Shown here in pieces: positions 15,749 through 23,484 of a stretch of 27,839 bases of DNA. Position numbers and translations under genes: made by a program. The notes under the pieces were generated by a model, which was not told the origin of the DNA, searched no databases, and saw nothing but the letters and a program-made list of their open reading frames with translations. The stretch is from an uncultured Treponema sp. (GTDB lineage Bacteria > Spirochaetota > Spirochaetia > Treponematales > Treponemataceae): positions 1-27,839 of the forward strand of contig CALBGU010000253.1 of assembly GCA_937893155.1 (NCBI GenBank), read 5' to 3'. Within the stretch, counting starts at the first letter, position 1. Each line of letters opens with the position of its first letter.

Positions 15749-16099
15749 ATGGTCGAAGAGGATTTAAAAAAAGCTATCAGCGAGAAAGAGATTCCCAATG
15801 GCTTCATAAAAACCACAGAACAGCCAGTAGCGGGACTCAGTTCTGAGCAAAAGGTACTTTTGAACCGAAAAGGCAACGCGCTTTACAATCAAGGCAAATA
15901 CGAAGAAGCTCTCAGCATTTATATGACGACAGGCTATTCAGACGGGCTTTCAAGAATCGGCGATGTTTATGCAGAAAAAAAACAATCGCTAAAGGCACTA
16001 AAACTTTACCAACTTGCACACAATAAAAAAAAATCCGAACCTATTATTCAAAAAATAGCGGATGTATTATCAGTTCTTATTCAAGAGGATAAAAAGTGA
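15749..16099 (+). CDS. Small TPR-like protein
   Basis: This 116-residue protein has two helix-turn-helix TPR-like units: about 41-68 (GNALYNQGKYEEALSIYMTT) and 73-100 (IGDVYAEKKQSLKALKLYQL). The rest is charged. No signal peptide or catalytic motif is present, so a cytoplasmic protein-protein adaptor is likely. An AGGA site lies 8 nt before the ATG, in a leader of about 25 nt, unlike the leaderless genes nearby. Its TGA stop overlaps the GTG start of the larger TPR gene in GTGA, so the two products are made together and may interact. Confidence 0.75.
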   Translation: MVEEDLKKAISEKEIPNGFIKTTEQPVAGLSSEQKVLLNRKGNALYNQGKYEEALSIYMTTGYSDGLSRIGDVYAEKKQSLKALKLYQLAHNKKKSEPIIQKIADVLSVLIQEDKK

Positions 16100-17235
16100 G
16101 CGATTTAATCATCGAAGAAGAATTTTCCCCCATTCCAGAAGATTCTCAAGTCAACGAAATTTCAGAGTTGTCAAAAAAAGGCTATCAACTTTTGAAAGAA
16201 AACAAGATTGCAGCCGCGAAAGAAATGTTCTTGCAGATTTTAAGTATCGAAGAGAACAATAATTATGCGCTTGTGGGATTGGGAGATGCAGAACGAAAAC
16301 AAAATCAGTTTTCAGCTGCAATCGAATATTATTCAAAATGTTTGGCTTGCCACCCTGGCAACAATTACGCACTTTTTGGGCTTGCTGATTGTTACAAGGC
16401 TCAAAATCAGTATCACAAGGCGATTGAGATTTGGGAGCAGTATCTTTTGCACGATGACCAAAATATCACCGTGTTGACCCGCGTTGCAGACGCATACCGA
16501 AAAATCCGTGATTTCAAAAAATCCAAATCGCTGTATCTCAAAGTGCTCGATATGGAAGAAAACAATGCGTATGCGCTCATTGGTTTGGGGCATTTGCACT
16601 ACGATTTTAAAGAATACAAAGACGCCCTTTTTTACTGGACAAAAATGCTTGAGTTGACTGAAAGCGCCGTCGATATTCGCGTTTTGACTTCAATTGGGAA
16701 TTGCCACCGAAAACTCAAAACGTTTGGTGACGGGGTGTATTATTTTGAGCGTGCTTTGGAAATGGACCCGAAGAATTTTTACGCGCTGTTTGGATTAGCA
16801 GATTGCTATCGCGGAATGAATATGCAGTTCAGAAGCGTGGAATATTGGAACAAAATCCTTGAAATGGATCCGAAGAATAAGGTCATTCTTACCCGCGCAG
16901 GAGACGCTTACCGCAATACCGGCGATTACAAAACTGCAACAGAATACTATAACAAAGCGCTCGATATTGATTTTGATATTTATGCAGCGTTAGGCTTGGC
17001 GCTTATTTGCAAGGGCGAAGGCAAATACGAAGAAGCTGTGGAGCGGCTTTACCGACTTATCCGCAACGATGAAAAAAATTACCGCTTGTATATCGACCTC
17101 GCTGATTGCTATATCAAGATGAATAAAAAGCAAAAAGCCGTGGAAGCATTAGAAAGTTTCCAAAAACTCGGTATTAGAAGTACCGCAATTTCAGAAATGC
17201 TTGCAAAAATTCAATCGAATAACGCAACATTTTAA
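16096..17235 (+). CDS. Tetratricopeptide repeat protein
   Basis: The start codon is GTG at 16096, preceded by AGAGGA, and overlaps the upstream stop. The 379 residues contain about nine to ten TPR units, recognisable by recurring ALxGLG/ALFGLADCY and YYxKALxxDP patterns, for example YALFGLADCYKAQNQYHKAI and FYALFGLADCYRGMNMQF. The repeats form a superhelical scaffold for binding a partner. There is no signal peptide or membrane segment. Such TPR pairs are common in Treponema, but their roles are mostly unknown and nothing here narrows it. A short intrinsic terminator follows within 12 bp. Confidence 0.88.
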   Translation: MSDLIIEEEFSPIPEDSQVNEISELSKKGYQLLKENKIAAAKEMFLQILSIEENNNYALVGLGDAERKQNQFSAAIEYYSKCLACHPGNNYALFGLADCYKAQNQYHKAIEIWEQYLLHDDQNITVLTRVADAYRKIRDFKKSKSLYLKVLDMEENNAYALIGLGHLHYDFKEYKDALFYWTKMLELTESAVDIRVLTSIGNCHRKLKTFGDGVYYFERALEMDPKNFYALFGLADCYRGMNMQFRSVEYWNKILEMDPKNKVILTRAGDAYRNTGDYKTATEYYNKALDIDFDIYAALGLALICKGEGKYEEAVERLYRLIRNDEKNYRLYIDLADCYIKMNKKQKAVEALESFQKLGIRSTAISEMLAKIQSNNATF

Positions 17236-17246
17236 GCAGACTTTTG

Positions 17247-17276
17247 AAAACCGCTTGCAAGATGCTTGCGGTTTTG
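17247..17276 (+). terminator. Terminator of the TPR gene pair
   Basis: AAAACCGC (17247-17254) pairs with GCGGTTTT (17268-17275) around a 13-nt loop, with only a short U tract. The hairpin contains the -35 of rlmN and its tail abuts that promoter's -10. Confidence 0.6.
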
Positions 17277-17283
17277 CTATTTT
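17255..17283 (+). promoter_or_regulatory. Promoter of rlmN, leaderless type
   Basis: TTGCAA (17255-17260), a 17-bp spacer, TG at 17275-17276 and TATTTT (17278-17283) precede the ATG at 17290 by 6 nt. The -35 lies in the loop of the preceding terminator. Confidence 0.65.
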
Positions 17284-17289
17284 AAACGA

Positions 17290-18342
17290 ATGAAAGCAAT
17301 TTTAACGGGGCTTTTGCCCGAAGAAATAACCAGCGTTTTAGAGTTAAAAGAGAAATTTCGCGGAAAACAGATTTTTTCTTGGATTGGGAAAGGCATTCGG
17401 TCTTTAGATGAAATGACGAATCTTTCAAAATCGCTGCGGGAAGAAATCGCTGCAAAAGCCGATTTGTATTCATCAACGGTAACTCAGGTACTGCACGATA
17501 GCGACGGCACCATAAAGCTTCAAATTACCCTCCACGACGGTTTAGCAATAGAAACGGTGCTTTTGACCGATGCAAAAGGGCGCAAAACCGCGTGTGTAAG
17601 TTGCCAAGCGGGGTGCGCAATGCACTGCGCTTTTTGCCAGACAGGGCAACTCGGGTTTGCAAGAAATCTCACCGCAGGCGAAATCACAGAGGAATTTTTG
17701 TTCTTGGAACGAGAAGCTGGAATGCTCGACAACATTGTTTTTATGGGAATGGGCGAGCCAATGCAGAATTTGGGCGCAATTAGAAAAGCAGTCGAAATTT
17801 TGTCGCACAAGGACGGTCGCTCACTTTCAACAAGACGAATTACCCTTTCCACATCAGGAGTTATCAAGGGAATCTACGACCTTGCCGATAACGGTCCAAA
17901 AATGCGTCTGGCGGTATCGCTCACAACCGCAGACCCCGATTTGCGCGAAGAACTTATGCCAGTTTCAAAGACAAATCCCCTCCCCGAACTCAAAAAAGCA
18001 ATCGCCTATTTTATTGAAAAAACGGGAAAACGGGTAACGCTCGAAGCCGCTTTGCTCGCAGGAAAAAATACCGGAGAAGCAAGCATAAAGCGCATGAAAG
18101 AGTTTGCAAGGGGGCTGAACGTTCACGTTAATTTGATTCCGTGGAATCCCGTGGGAGGCTTGCCGTTTTCACGTCCAAGCGATTCAGAGTGCAAAACCGT
18201 ACTCAATGCGCTTGAAAAAGCAAGCATCAATACAACGCTCAGAACTCCGCGCGGGCAAGAAATTGGAGGTGCGTGCGGACAACTCGGAAAAGTTTCGATT
18301 GTCAAAAAATCTAATGACAACAACAGGCAGTCCGTGCTATAA
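17290..18342 (+). CDS. rlmN: 23S rRNA (A2503)-C2/tRNA (A37) methyltransferase, radical SAM
   Basis: The start is placed at the ATG at 17290 (350 residues). An in-frame ATG at 17266 lies upstream of the -10 box and inside the terminator. The radical-SAM cluster motif is Cys109-x3-Cys113-x2-Cys116 (CAMHCAFC). The GEPMQN loop and the ITLSTSGV strand follow. The catalytic C-terminal Cys329 sits in EIGGACGQL. RlmN carries out C2 methylation of A2503 in 23S rRNA and A37 in some tRNAs through a cysteine-methyl intermediate. The family length is normal. Its last codons contain the promoter of the next gene, and the stop TAA is part of that -10 box. Confidence 0.96.
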   Translation: MKAILTGLLPEEITSVLELKEKFRGKQIFSWIGKGIRSLDEMTNLSKSLREEIAAKADLYSSTVTQVLHDSDGTIKLQITLHDGLAIETVLLTDAKGRKTACVSCQAGCAMHCAFCQTGQLGFARNLTAGEITEEFLFLEREAGMLDNIVFMGMGEPMQNLGAIRKAVEILSHKDGRSLSTRRITLSTSGVIKGIYDLADNGPKMRLAVSLTTADPDLREELMPVSKTNPLPELKKAIAYFIEKTGKRVTLEAALLAGKNTGEASIKRMKEFARGLNVHVNLIPWNPVGGLPFSRPSDSECKTVLNALEKASINTTLRTPRGQEIGGACGQLGKVSIVKKSNDNNRQSVL

Positions 18343-18343
18343 T
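18314..18343 (+). promoter_or_regulatory. Promoter of the first hexose-phosphate mutase, leaderless type
   Basis: ATGACA (18314-18319), an 18-bp spacer, TG at 18335-18336 and a perfect TATAAT (18338-18343) lie inside the 3' end of rlmN. Seven nucleotides separate the box from the ATG at 18351. Confidence 0.7.
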
Positions 18344-18350
18344 AGTAAAT

Positions 18351-20159
18351 ATGGAACACAATATGATTCTGTCTGCGTCTGGGTGGCGCAAAGTTTTTGC
18401 TGAATCTGGAAATGAAGAAGATTCAACCATTGAAATCGGAGATGAAAATTCAGCATTAGTCGCGATTGCAGCAAATACCTACATAGATTATATCATCAAA
18501 AAAACGGGTATGGAGCAGCCGGTTATCGTTATGGGCATCGATACTCGTCCGACAGGTCCTGCGATTGCCGATGTGATGATGAGAGTTTTCGCACAGCGCA
18601 ATATTCCCGTTCAGTATATTGGAATTACCGCTGCCCCCGAAATTATGGCATATAGCAAAACGCAATCAGGGTTCGTTTACATTTCAGCAAGCCACAATCC
18701 CATCGGTCATAACGGAATAAAATTCGGGCTTGGCGATGGCGGCGTATTACCCGCAGACGAAGCAGCACTTTTGGCTGATGATTTCCGCGTGCGCTGTGCA
18801 AGCGAAGACGCGTATGAAAACGCAGTCAGAATGGTTCTTTCCGCAAATTCTGAGGACACAGATTGGCTTTACGCAGAATGTATGGCATACAAAAAAGCGG
18901 CGACAACCGAATATCACAAATTTGCCCGAGAGGTGATTGCAAACACAAAAAGTTTTGTTCAGCAAAACAGTATGTTCAGCCAAATTCGCCAAAAAGCAAA
19001 AGCAAGTGAAATCGGTATCGTTGTTGATATGAATGGTTCGGCACGCTCTCTTTCTATCGATAAATCATTTTTTGAAGAATGTGGCATTTCCTATTATTCG
19101 ATTAACGACAGCCCCGGACAAATTGTGCATGGCATTATTCCTGAACCAGAAAATCTGGTGCATTGTGCTACCGAAATGGAAAAATTGCACGCAGAAGGTC
19201 ATTCAGAAGTGATTTTGGGCTATATGCCAGATTGCGATGGAGACCGCGGAAACATTGTGTATTGGAATGAAAAAACAGGAAAAGCAGAAGTTCTAAAAGC
19301 GCAGGAAGTTTTTGCGCTGTCAGTGCTTGCAGAACTTTCATTCTGTGCATATATGCACACGCTTTTAGGTAGTTCAGAGCAAAAACTTGCCGTTGCCGTA
19401 AACGGACCTACTTCAATGCGAATCAATGAAATTGCGCAGGCTTTTGGCGCAAAAGTATATCACGCGGAAGTCGGGGAAGCAAACGTGGTAAATCTTGCCC
19501 GTGCGCTTCGGAGCAACGGATACACCGTGCGAATTCTCGGAGAAGGCTCGAACGGAGGCACTATCGTGCACCCCGCAGCAGTGAGAGACCCGCTGAACAC
19601 AGTTTTTGCAATTATAAAATTGCTTATGCTCCGCGACCAAGTTATGCCAGACGGCAGAATTTGCAAAGGAATGTTCCGCCAATGGTGCGAAGCAAGCGGC
19701 AACGAATATCACGATGACTTTACCATTCCAGACATTCTTGCCACCCTGCCCGCCTACACCACAACCGGTGTTTCGGAGCAAAGAGCGTGTTTGAAAATCC
19801 AAACGAAAAACAACAGCGATTTGAAAAAACGCTTTCAGCCGCGATTTGAGGCATCTTGGAAGAAAAATCTGCCCGTCTTTCAGAAAAAATACGGTATATT
19901 TTCTTACGAGGTCATCAGCACAAACGGCATAAAAGAAACAACCGATTTGAAAGATTTTTCTTTGAGCGCAAACGGCGGATTGAAAATTCTTTTCAAAGAC
20001 GAATCGGGAAATCCGATTGCGTTTATTTGGATGCGAGGAAGCGGCACAGAGCCCATTTTCCGCGTTTTGTGCGACGTAAAAGGCGACAATCCAAAGCTCG
20101 AAAAGCTGCTTTTGGAATGGGAAACGTTGATGTTGCTTCACGCAGACAAAGACGATTAA
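18351..20159 (+). CDS. Alpha-D-phosphohexomutase (phosphoglucomutase/phosphomannomutase family)
   Basis: At 602 residues this is a long member of the four-domain phosphohexomutase family. The phosphoserine loop is ISASHNP with Ser114. The metal loop is DCDGDR with Asp294, Asp296 and Asp298. The C-terminal phosphate-binding loop is MRGSGTEP at 561-568. It interconverts hexose 1- and 6-phosphates through a 1,6-bisphosphate in the cytoplasm. About 100 residues are inserted compared with 450-residue PMM enzymes, and sugar specificity cannot be decided. A second, different mutase follows 42 bp downstream, so the two may serve different sugars or different steps of polysaccharide synthesis. Confidence 0.9.
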   Translation: MEHNMILSASGWRKVFAESGNEEDSTIEIGDENSALVAIAANTYIDYIIKKTGMEQPVIVMGIDTRPTGPAIADVMMRVFAQRNIPVQYIGITAAPEIMAYSKTQSGFVYISASHNPIGHNGIKFGLGDGGVLPADEAALLADDFRVRCASEDAYENAVRMVLSANSEDTDWLYAECMAYKKAATTEYHKFAREVIANTKSFVQQNSMFSQIRQKAKASEIGIVVDMNGSARSLSIDKSFFEECGISYYSINDSPGQIVHGIIPEPENLVHCATEMEKLHAEGHSEVILGYMPDCDGDRGNIVYWNEKTGKAEVLKAQEVFALSVLAELSFCAYMHTLLGSSEQKLAVAVNGPTSMRINEIAQAFGAKVYHAEVGEANVVNLARALRSNGYTVRILGEGSNGGTIVHPAAVRDPLNTVFAIIKLLMLRDQVMPDGRICKGMFRQWCEASGNEYHDDFTIPDILATLPAYTTTGVSEQRACLKIQTKNNSDLKKRFQPRFEASWKKNLPVFQKKYGIFSYEVISTNGIKETTDLKDFSLSANGGLKILFKDESGNPIAFIWMRGSGTEPIFRVLCDVKGDNPKLEKLLLEWETLMLLHADKDD

Positions 20160-20188
20160 CATTGTAAAACAAGGATATTTTTATATTT

Positions 20189-20194
20189 AAGGAG
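20189..20194 (+). promoter_or_regulatory. Strong Shine-Dalgarno site of the second mutase
   Basis: AAGGAG lies 7 nt before the ATG at 20202. Its strength, with the gene's AAG/GCT/CTT-rich codon choice, suggests high expression. It contrasts with the leaderless neighbours. Confidence 0.75.
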
Positions 20195-20201
20195 TTGAAC
20201 G

Positions 20202-21989
20202 ATGGATTCAAATGAAATTCTTGCTCGTGCAAAAAAGTATATCGCCGACGAGAAAGACCCGAATTTCCGAAAGGAAGTCGAAGATTTGATTGCAAAGAAT
20301 GATATGAAAGAGTTGGAAGACCGTTTCTATCAGTCTTTGGAGTTCGGAACAGGCGGATTGCGAGGCATTATGGGCGGCGGTACAAACCGTATGAACACGC
20401 TCGAAATCAATCTTGCAACACAGGGATTGGCAAATTACGTTATCAAGGCATTCCCTGAAAAAGCAAAGGCAGGCACATTGAGCGCAGTTATCGCTTACGA
20501 CAGCCGCTTGAATAGCGATGTGTTTGCAGAAGCAACTGCGTGCATTTTTGCTGCAAATGGAATCAAGGCTTATCTTTTTACTGGTCTCCGCCCTACTCCA
20601 GAGCTTTCTTTTGCTATCCGCGAATTGAAGGCAGATACAGGCGTTGTGGTTACAGCAAGCCATAACCCAAGAATGTACAACGGCTACAAGGCTTACTGGA
20701 ATGATGGTGCGCAGGTTATTGAGCCGCACGATGTCGGTATTATCAAAGAGGTTAATGCCGTAAAAGATGTAAAGACAATTTCTAAAGAAGACGCTATCAA
20801 GGCTGGAAAACTTGTTCTTATTGATAAGGAAATCGATGAGAAGTTCTGGGCAATGTGTAAGGCACAGTTGTTCCGACCACAGCTTATCAAGGAAAAAGCT
20901 GGCGATGTGAAAATTGTTTACACACCGTTGCACGGAACAGGAGCTATGCACGTTGAAAAAGTCTTAGGAGACCTCGGACTCAAAGTTATCACCGTGCCAG
21001 AGCAAAGAGAGCCAGACGGCAATTTCCCAACAGTCGAAAAACCAAACCCTGAAGAAGCACCTGCATTAAAGTTGGCTCTTGAGCTTGCGGCAAAGGAAAA
21101 AGCTGATGTCGTTATGGCAACAGACCCAGATGCTGACCGATTTGGAACAGCATTCCCTGACAAAGACGGCAAATATGTCCTTGTAACAGGAAACCAGATG
21201 GGCGCGCTTTTGTTCGATTACATCGTACAGAGTCGCAAAGAGCTTGGTAGTATGCCTGCAAATCCTGCAGTTATTCGCTCTATCGTTACATCATCATTCG
21301 TTGACAAGATTGCAGCGAAAAACGGCGTTGAACTTATCGAGGTTTTAACAGGCTTCAAATGGATTGCTGCGATTGAGGCTCTCTTCGAGAAAGATAACAG
21401 CAAATCTTATGTCTTCGGCTTGGAAGAAAGCTATGGCTACAAAGTCGAACGCGAAGTTATGGATAAAGACGGCGTTTCAGCAGCAGCAATGTGTGCAGAG
21501 ATGACGCTGTATTGGAGAAGCAAGGGAAAGAGCTTGCTTGAAAGATTGAACGAACTTTACAAAGAGTTCGGTTTCTTTGAGGACAGAGCAATTTCTCAGA
21601 ACTTCCCGGGCGAAAGCGGAAGCGCAGTTATGGCTGGCATTATGTCAAAGCTCCGCACAGAAGGATTGAAGACACTCGGCGGAAAGCGTGTTGTAAAAAT
21701 CCGCGACATCAAAGAATCTGTTGAGTTCGACCCAGCAGATGTTTCTAAGAAAACACCTTTGACATTCCCGAAAAGCAACGTTTTGCAGTTCTTCCTCGAA
21801 GGCGGAAGTGTTGTAAGCGCACGCCCTTCTGGAACAGAACCGAAAATCAAGTTCTACATCAACAGCACCGCGCCAGTGGCAGGCGGCACAGATGAAGGGC
21901 TTTGTGCAGCACGCGAAGAGACAGCCGCATTATGCGAAAAAATCTCTTCTGAAATAAAAGCTATTTTGGATGCCGCATCCAAGCAATAG
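20202..21989 (+). CDS. Phospho-sugar mutase (PgcA-type phosphoglucomutase)
   Basis: This 595-residue protein fits the PgcA/PGM2-type alpha-phosphoglucomutases. The N-terminus has the FGTGGLRGIMG substrate loop. The active-site loop is TASHNP with Ser153, the metal loop is DPDADR (308-313), and the phosphate-binding loop is RPSGTEP (541-547). It should interconvert glucose 1- and glucose 6-phosphate and link glycolysis with glycogen or cell-surface glycan synthesis. Codon choice is visibly more biased (AAG, GCA, CTT) than in neighbouring genes, consistent with strong expression. The 3' end overlaps the exonuclease-MazG start by 20 bp. Confidence 0.92.
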   Translation: MDSNEILARAKKYIADEKDPNFRKEVEDLIAKNDMKELEDRFYQSLEFGTGGLRGIMGGGTNRMNTLEINLATQGLANYVIKAFPEKAKAGTLSAVIAYDSRLNSDVFAEATACIFAANGIKAYLFTGLRPTPELSFAIRELKADTGVVVTASHNPRMYNGYKAYWNDGAQVIEPHDVGIIKEVNAVKDVKTISKEDAIKAGKLVLIDKEIDEKFWAMCKAQLFRPQLIKEKAGDVKIVYTPLHGTGAMHVEKVLGDLGLKVITVPEQREPDGNFPTVEKPNPEEAPALKLALELAAKEKADVVMATDPDADRFGTAFPDKDGKYVLVTGNQMGALLFDYIVQSRKELGSMPANPAVIRSIVTSSFVDKIAAKNGVELIEVLTGFKWIAAIEALFEKDNSKSYVFGLEESYGYKVEREVMDKDGVSAAAMCAEMTLYWRSKGKSLLERLNELYKEFGFFEDRAISQNFPGESGSAVMAGIMSKLRTEGLKTLGGKRVVKIRDIKESVEFDPADVSKKTPLTFPKSNVLQFFLEGGSVVSARPSGTEPKIKFYINSTAPVAGGTDEGLCAAREETAALCEKISSEIKAILDAASKQ

Positions 21990-23394
21990 AATCTTCAAAG
22001 ACTACAAAAAACTGTCCCAATTAGCAAATAGTGGGACAGTTTTTGTAGCTTTCGATACGGAAACAACGGGGTTAAGGGCTTCAAATGACCGTATCATTGA
22101 GATAGGTGCAGTAAAGTTCAACATCAACGGTGAAATTGCACGGTATTCTGCACTTATCAATCCTGAAATCCATATAAATTCAGCCGCCACTGCTGTAAAC
22201 AATATCACTGATTTTATGGTAAAAAATTGCCCTCCCATTCGGGATATTCTGCCAAAATTTGTAGATTTCATTGGCTCTGATTCCATTTTGGTGGCTCATA
22301 ATGCGCAATTTGACATCAATTTCTTGAATTCTGAACTTGAAAGAAACAATTTTCCGTGCATAAAAAATCTAACTATTGATACATTGCAACTTTCTCGGTG
22401 GGCATATCCGCAATTTGAGCGGCACAAACTCCAGTATCTCGCCGAAAAACTCTGTATTCCTGTGTCAGAGGCACACAGGGCGGGCGATGATGCGTTTGTT
22501 TGTATGCAGCTTTTTTTGCAGATTGTAAAAGACAAAACACACCCCGAAATTGCATTCCGAAAACTCTATGACATCGTAAAAACGCTTCGTGCCGAAGGTG
22601 GCTGCCCGTGGGACAGAAATCAGACACCTCTTTCTATTCGTCGTGATTTGATGGAAGAATCGTTCGAGGCAATCGACGCAATCACGCGAAACGATGTACC
22701 GCATATTCGAGAAGAACTCGGCGATGTGTTATTGAATGCCGTTATGCTTTCGTATATGCACGAACAATCCAATCAGTTCACGCTCGAGCAGGTACTTAAC
22801 GATATTTGCGAAAAACTCATTCGCCGACACCCTCACGTTTTTGCGAACAGTTCTGGCAAAAGCGAGATGAAGGCTTCCCCGTCCGACAGTGCGCAAGTGC
22901 TTGCACAATGGGATAAAATCAAGGAAAACGTTGAAGGTAGAAAAACAAGTTGTACGCTCGACGAAGTACCCGAGTATTTCCCACCGCTGTTGAAGGCATA
23001 CAAAATGCTCAAGAAAGCGGGAAAGAAGGGCTTTGAGTGGGAATGTGAAGAAGATGTAAAAGCAAAAGTGCTCGAAGAATGGCAGGAAGTCGAAGAAGCA
23101 CGGGAAGCGTTTTCCGCAAAGGAAGTGCAAAAATCACCGTTTACAGTGTCTGACGGAAACTCAGAGCTTAACGAAAAGCAGTTGCATCTTGAGGAAGAAA
23201 TTGGCGATTTATTTTTGTCGCTCGTCAATTATTCTCGCTGGCTCGGTGTTGACCCCACGATTGCACTAGACAGAGCAAACCGCAAATTCTACAAACGCTA
23301 TTCGTCCGTAGAGCACGAAATGCACAATGCTGCTATTCCGATGGACAAAAATCATCTTGCCGAGATGATGGATTTTTGGAACAAGACAAAGTAG
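21970..23394 (+). CDS. mazG: DEDDh 3'-5' exonuclease fused to MazG nucleotide pyrophosphohydrolase
   Basis: This 474-residue protein has two enzyme modules. Residues about 22-190 are a DnaQ-like exonuclease with Asp29-Thr-Glu31 (FDTETTG), HNAQFD with Asp115, and the last motif His169-x4-Asp174 (HRAGDDA). Residues about 200-474 are a full-length MazG with both halves: GGCPWDRNQT, Glu229-Glu230-x2-Glu233 and Glu249-x2-Asp252, and a second set near LEEWQEVEEA and EEEIGDLFLS. MazG hydrolyses non-canonical NTPs to NMP and PPi. The fusion would join removal of faulty nucleotides with removal of misincorporated ends. The ATG overlaps the mutase gene by 20 bp, and codons about 12-27 form a terminator-like hairpin. 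No other ATG precedes the DTE motif. Confidence 0.88.
   Translation: MPHPSNRIFKDYKKLSQLANSGTVFVAFDTETTGLRASNDRIIEIGAVKFNINGEIARYSALINPEIHINSAATAVNNITDFMVKNCPPIRDILPKFVDFIGSDSILVAHNAQFDINFLNSELERNNFPCIKNLTIDTLQLSRWAYPQFERHKLQYLAEKLCIPVSEAHRAGDDAFVCMQLFLQIVKDKTHPEIAFRKLYDIVKTLRAEGGCPWDRNQTPLSIRRDLMEESFEAIDAITRNDVPHIREELGDVLLNAVMLSYMHEQSNQFTLEQVLNDICEKLIRRHPHVFANSSGKSEMKASPSDSAQVLAQWDKIKENVEGRKTSCTLDEVPEYFPPLLKAYKMLKKAGKKGFEWECEEDVKAKVLEEWQEVEEAREAFSAKEVQKSPFTVSDGNSELNEKQLHLEEEIGDLFLSLVNYSRWLGVDPTIALDRANRKFYKRYSSVEHEMHNAAIPMDKNHLAEMMDFWNKTK
22002..22048 (+). terminator. Terminator-like hairpin within the first codons of exo-mazG
   Basis: Arms 22002-22019 and 22032-22048 pair over 17 bp with one bulged A around a 12-nt loop. 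The GC-rich core CTGTCCCA/TGGGACAG is flanked by A5 and T5, the shape of a bidirectional intrinsic terminator. It lies 13 bp after the mutase stop but inside the next reading frame. Confidence 0.7.
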
Positions 23395-23426
23395 TTTTGT
23401 CGGATACGCCACAATGCAAATGCAAT

Positions 23427-23463
23427 GAAAAAAAATACACCGCATTTGTGGTGCGGCGTATTT
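23427..23463 (-). terminator. Terminator of the CsgG-like gene
   Basis: Arms 23433-23444 and 23452-23463 pair over 12 bp on the minus strand, including one G-U wobble, with a run of U after the stem (plus-strand A at 23428-23435). It lies 21 bp downstream of the 23485 stop. Confidence 0.8.
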
Positions 23464-23484
23464 CCAAGAGGCAACAATAAAATA

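Noticed and set aside
17266..17289. Earlier ATG for rlmN
   Set aside because: It lies within the preceding terminator and upstream of the -10 box, and the homologous region starts at MKAILTG.
19413..20162. 249-codon open frame antisense to the first phosphohexomutase
   Set aside because: It lies wholly within a gene with all mutase motifs and has Cys/Phe/His-rich sequence typical of an antisense shadow.
22530..22590. Separate exonuclease and mazG genes
   Set aside because: The frame is continuous with no stop or internal ribosome site between the modules, so one fused protein is the simplest reading.
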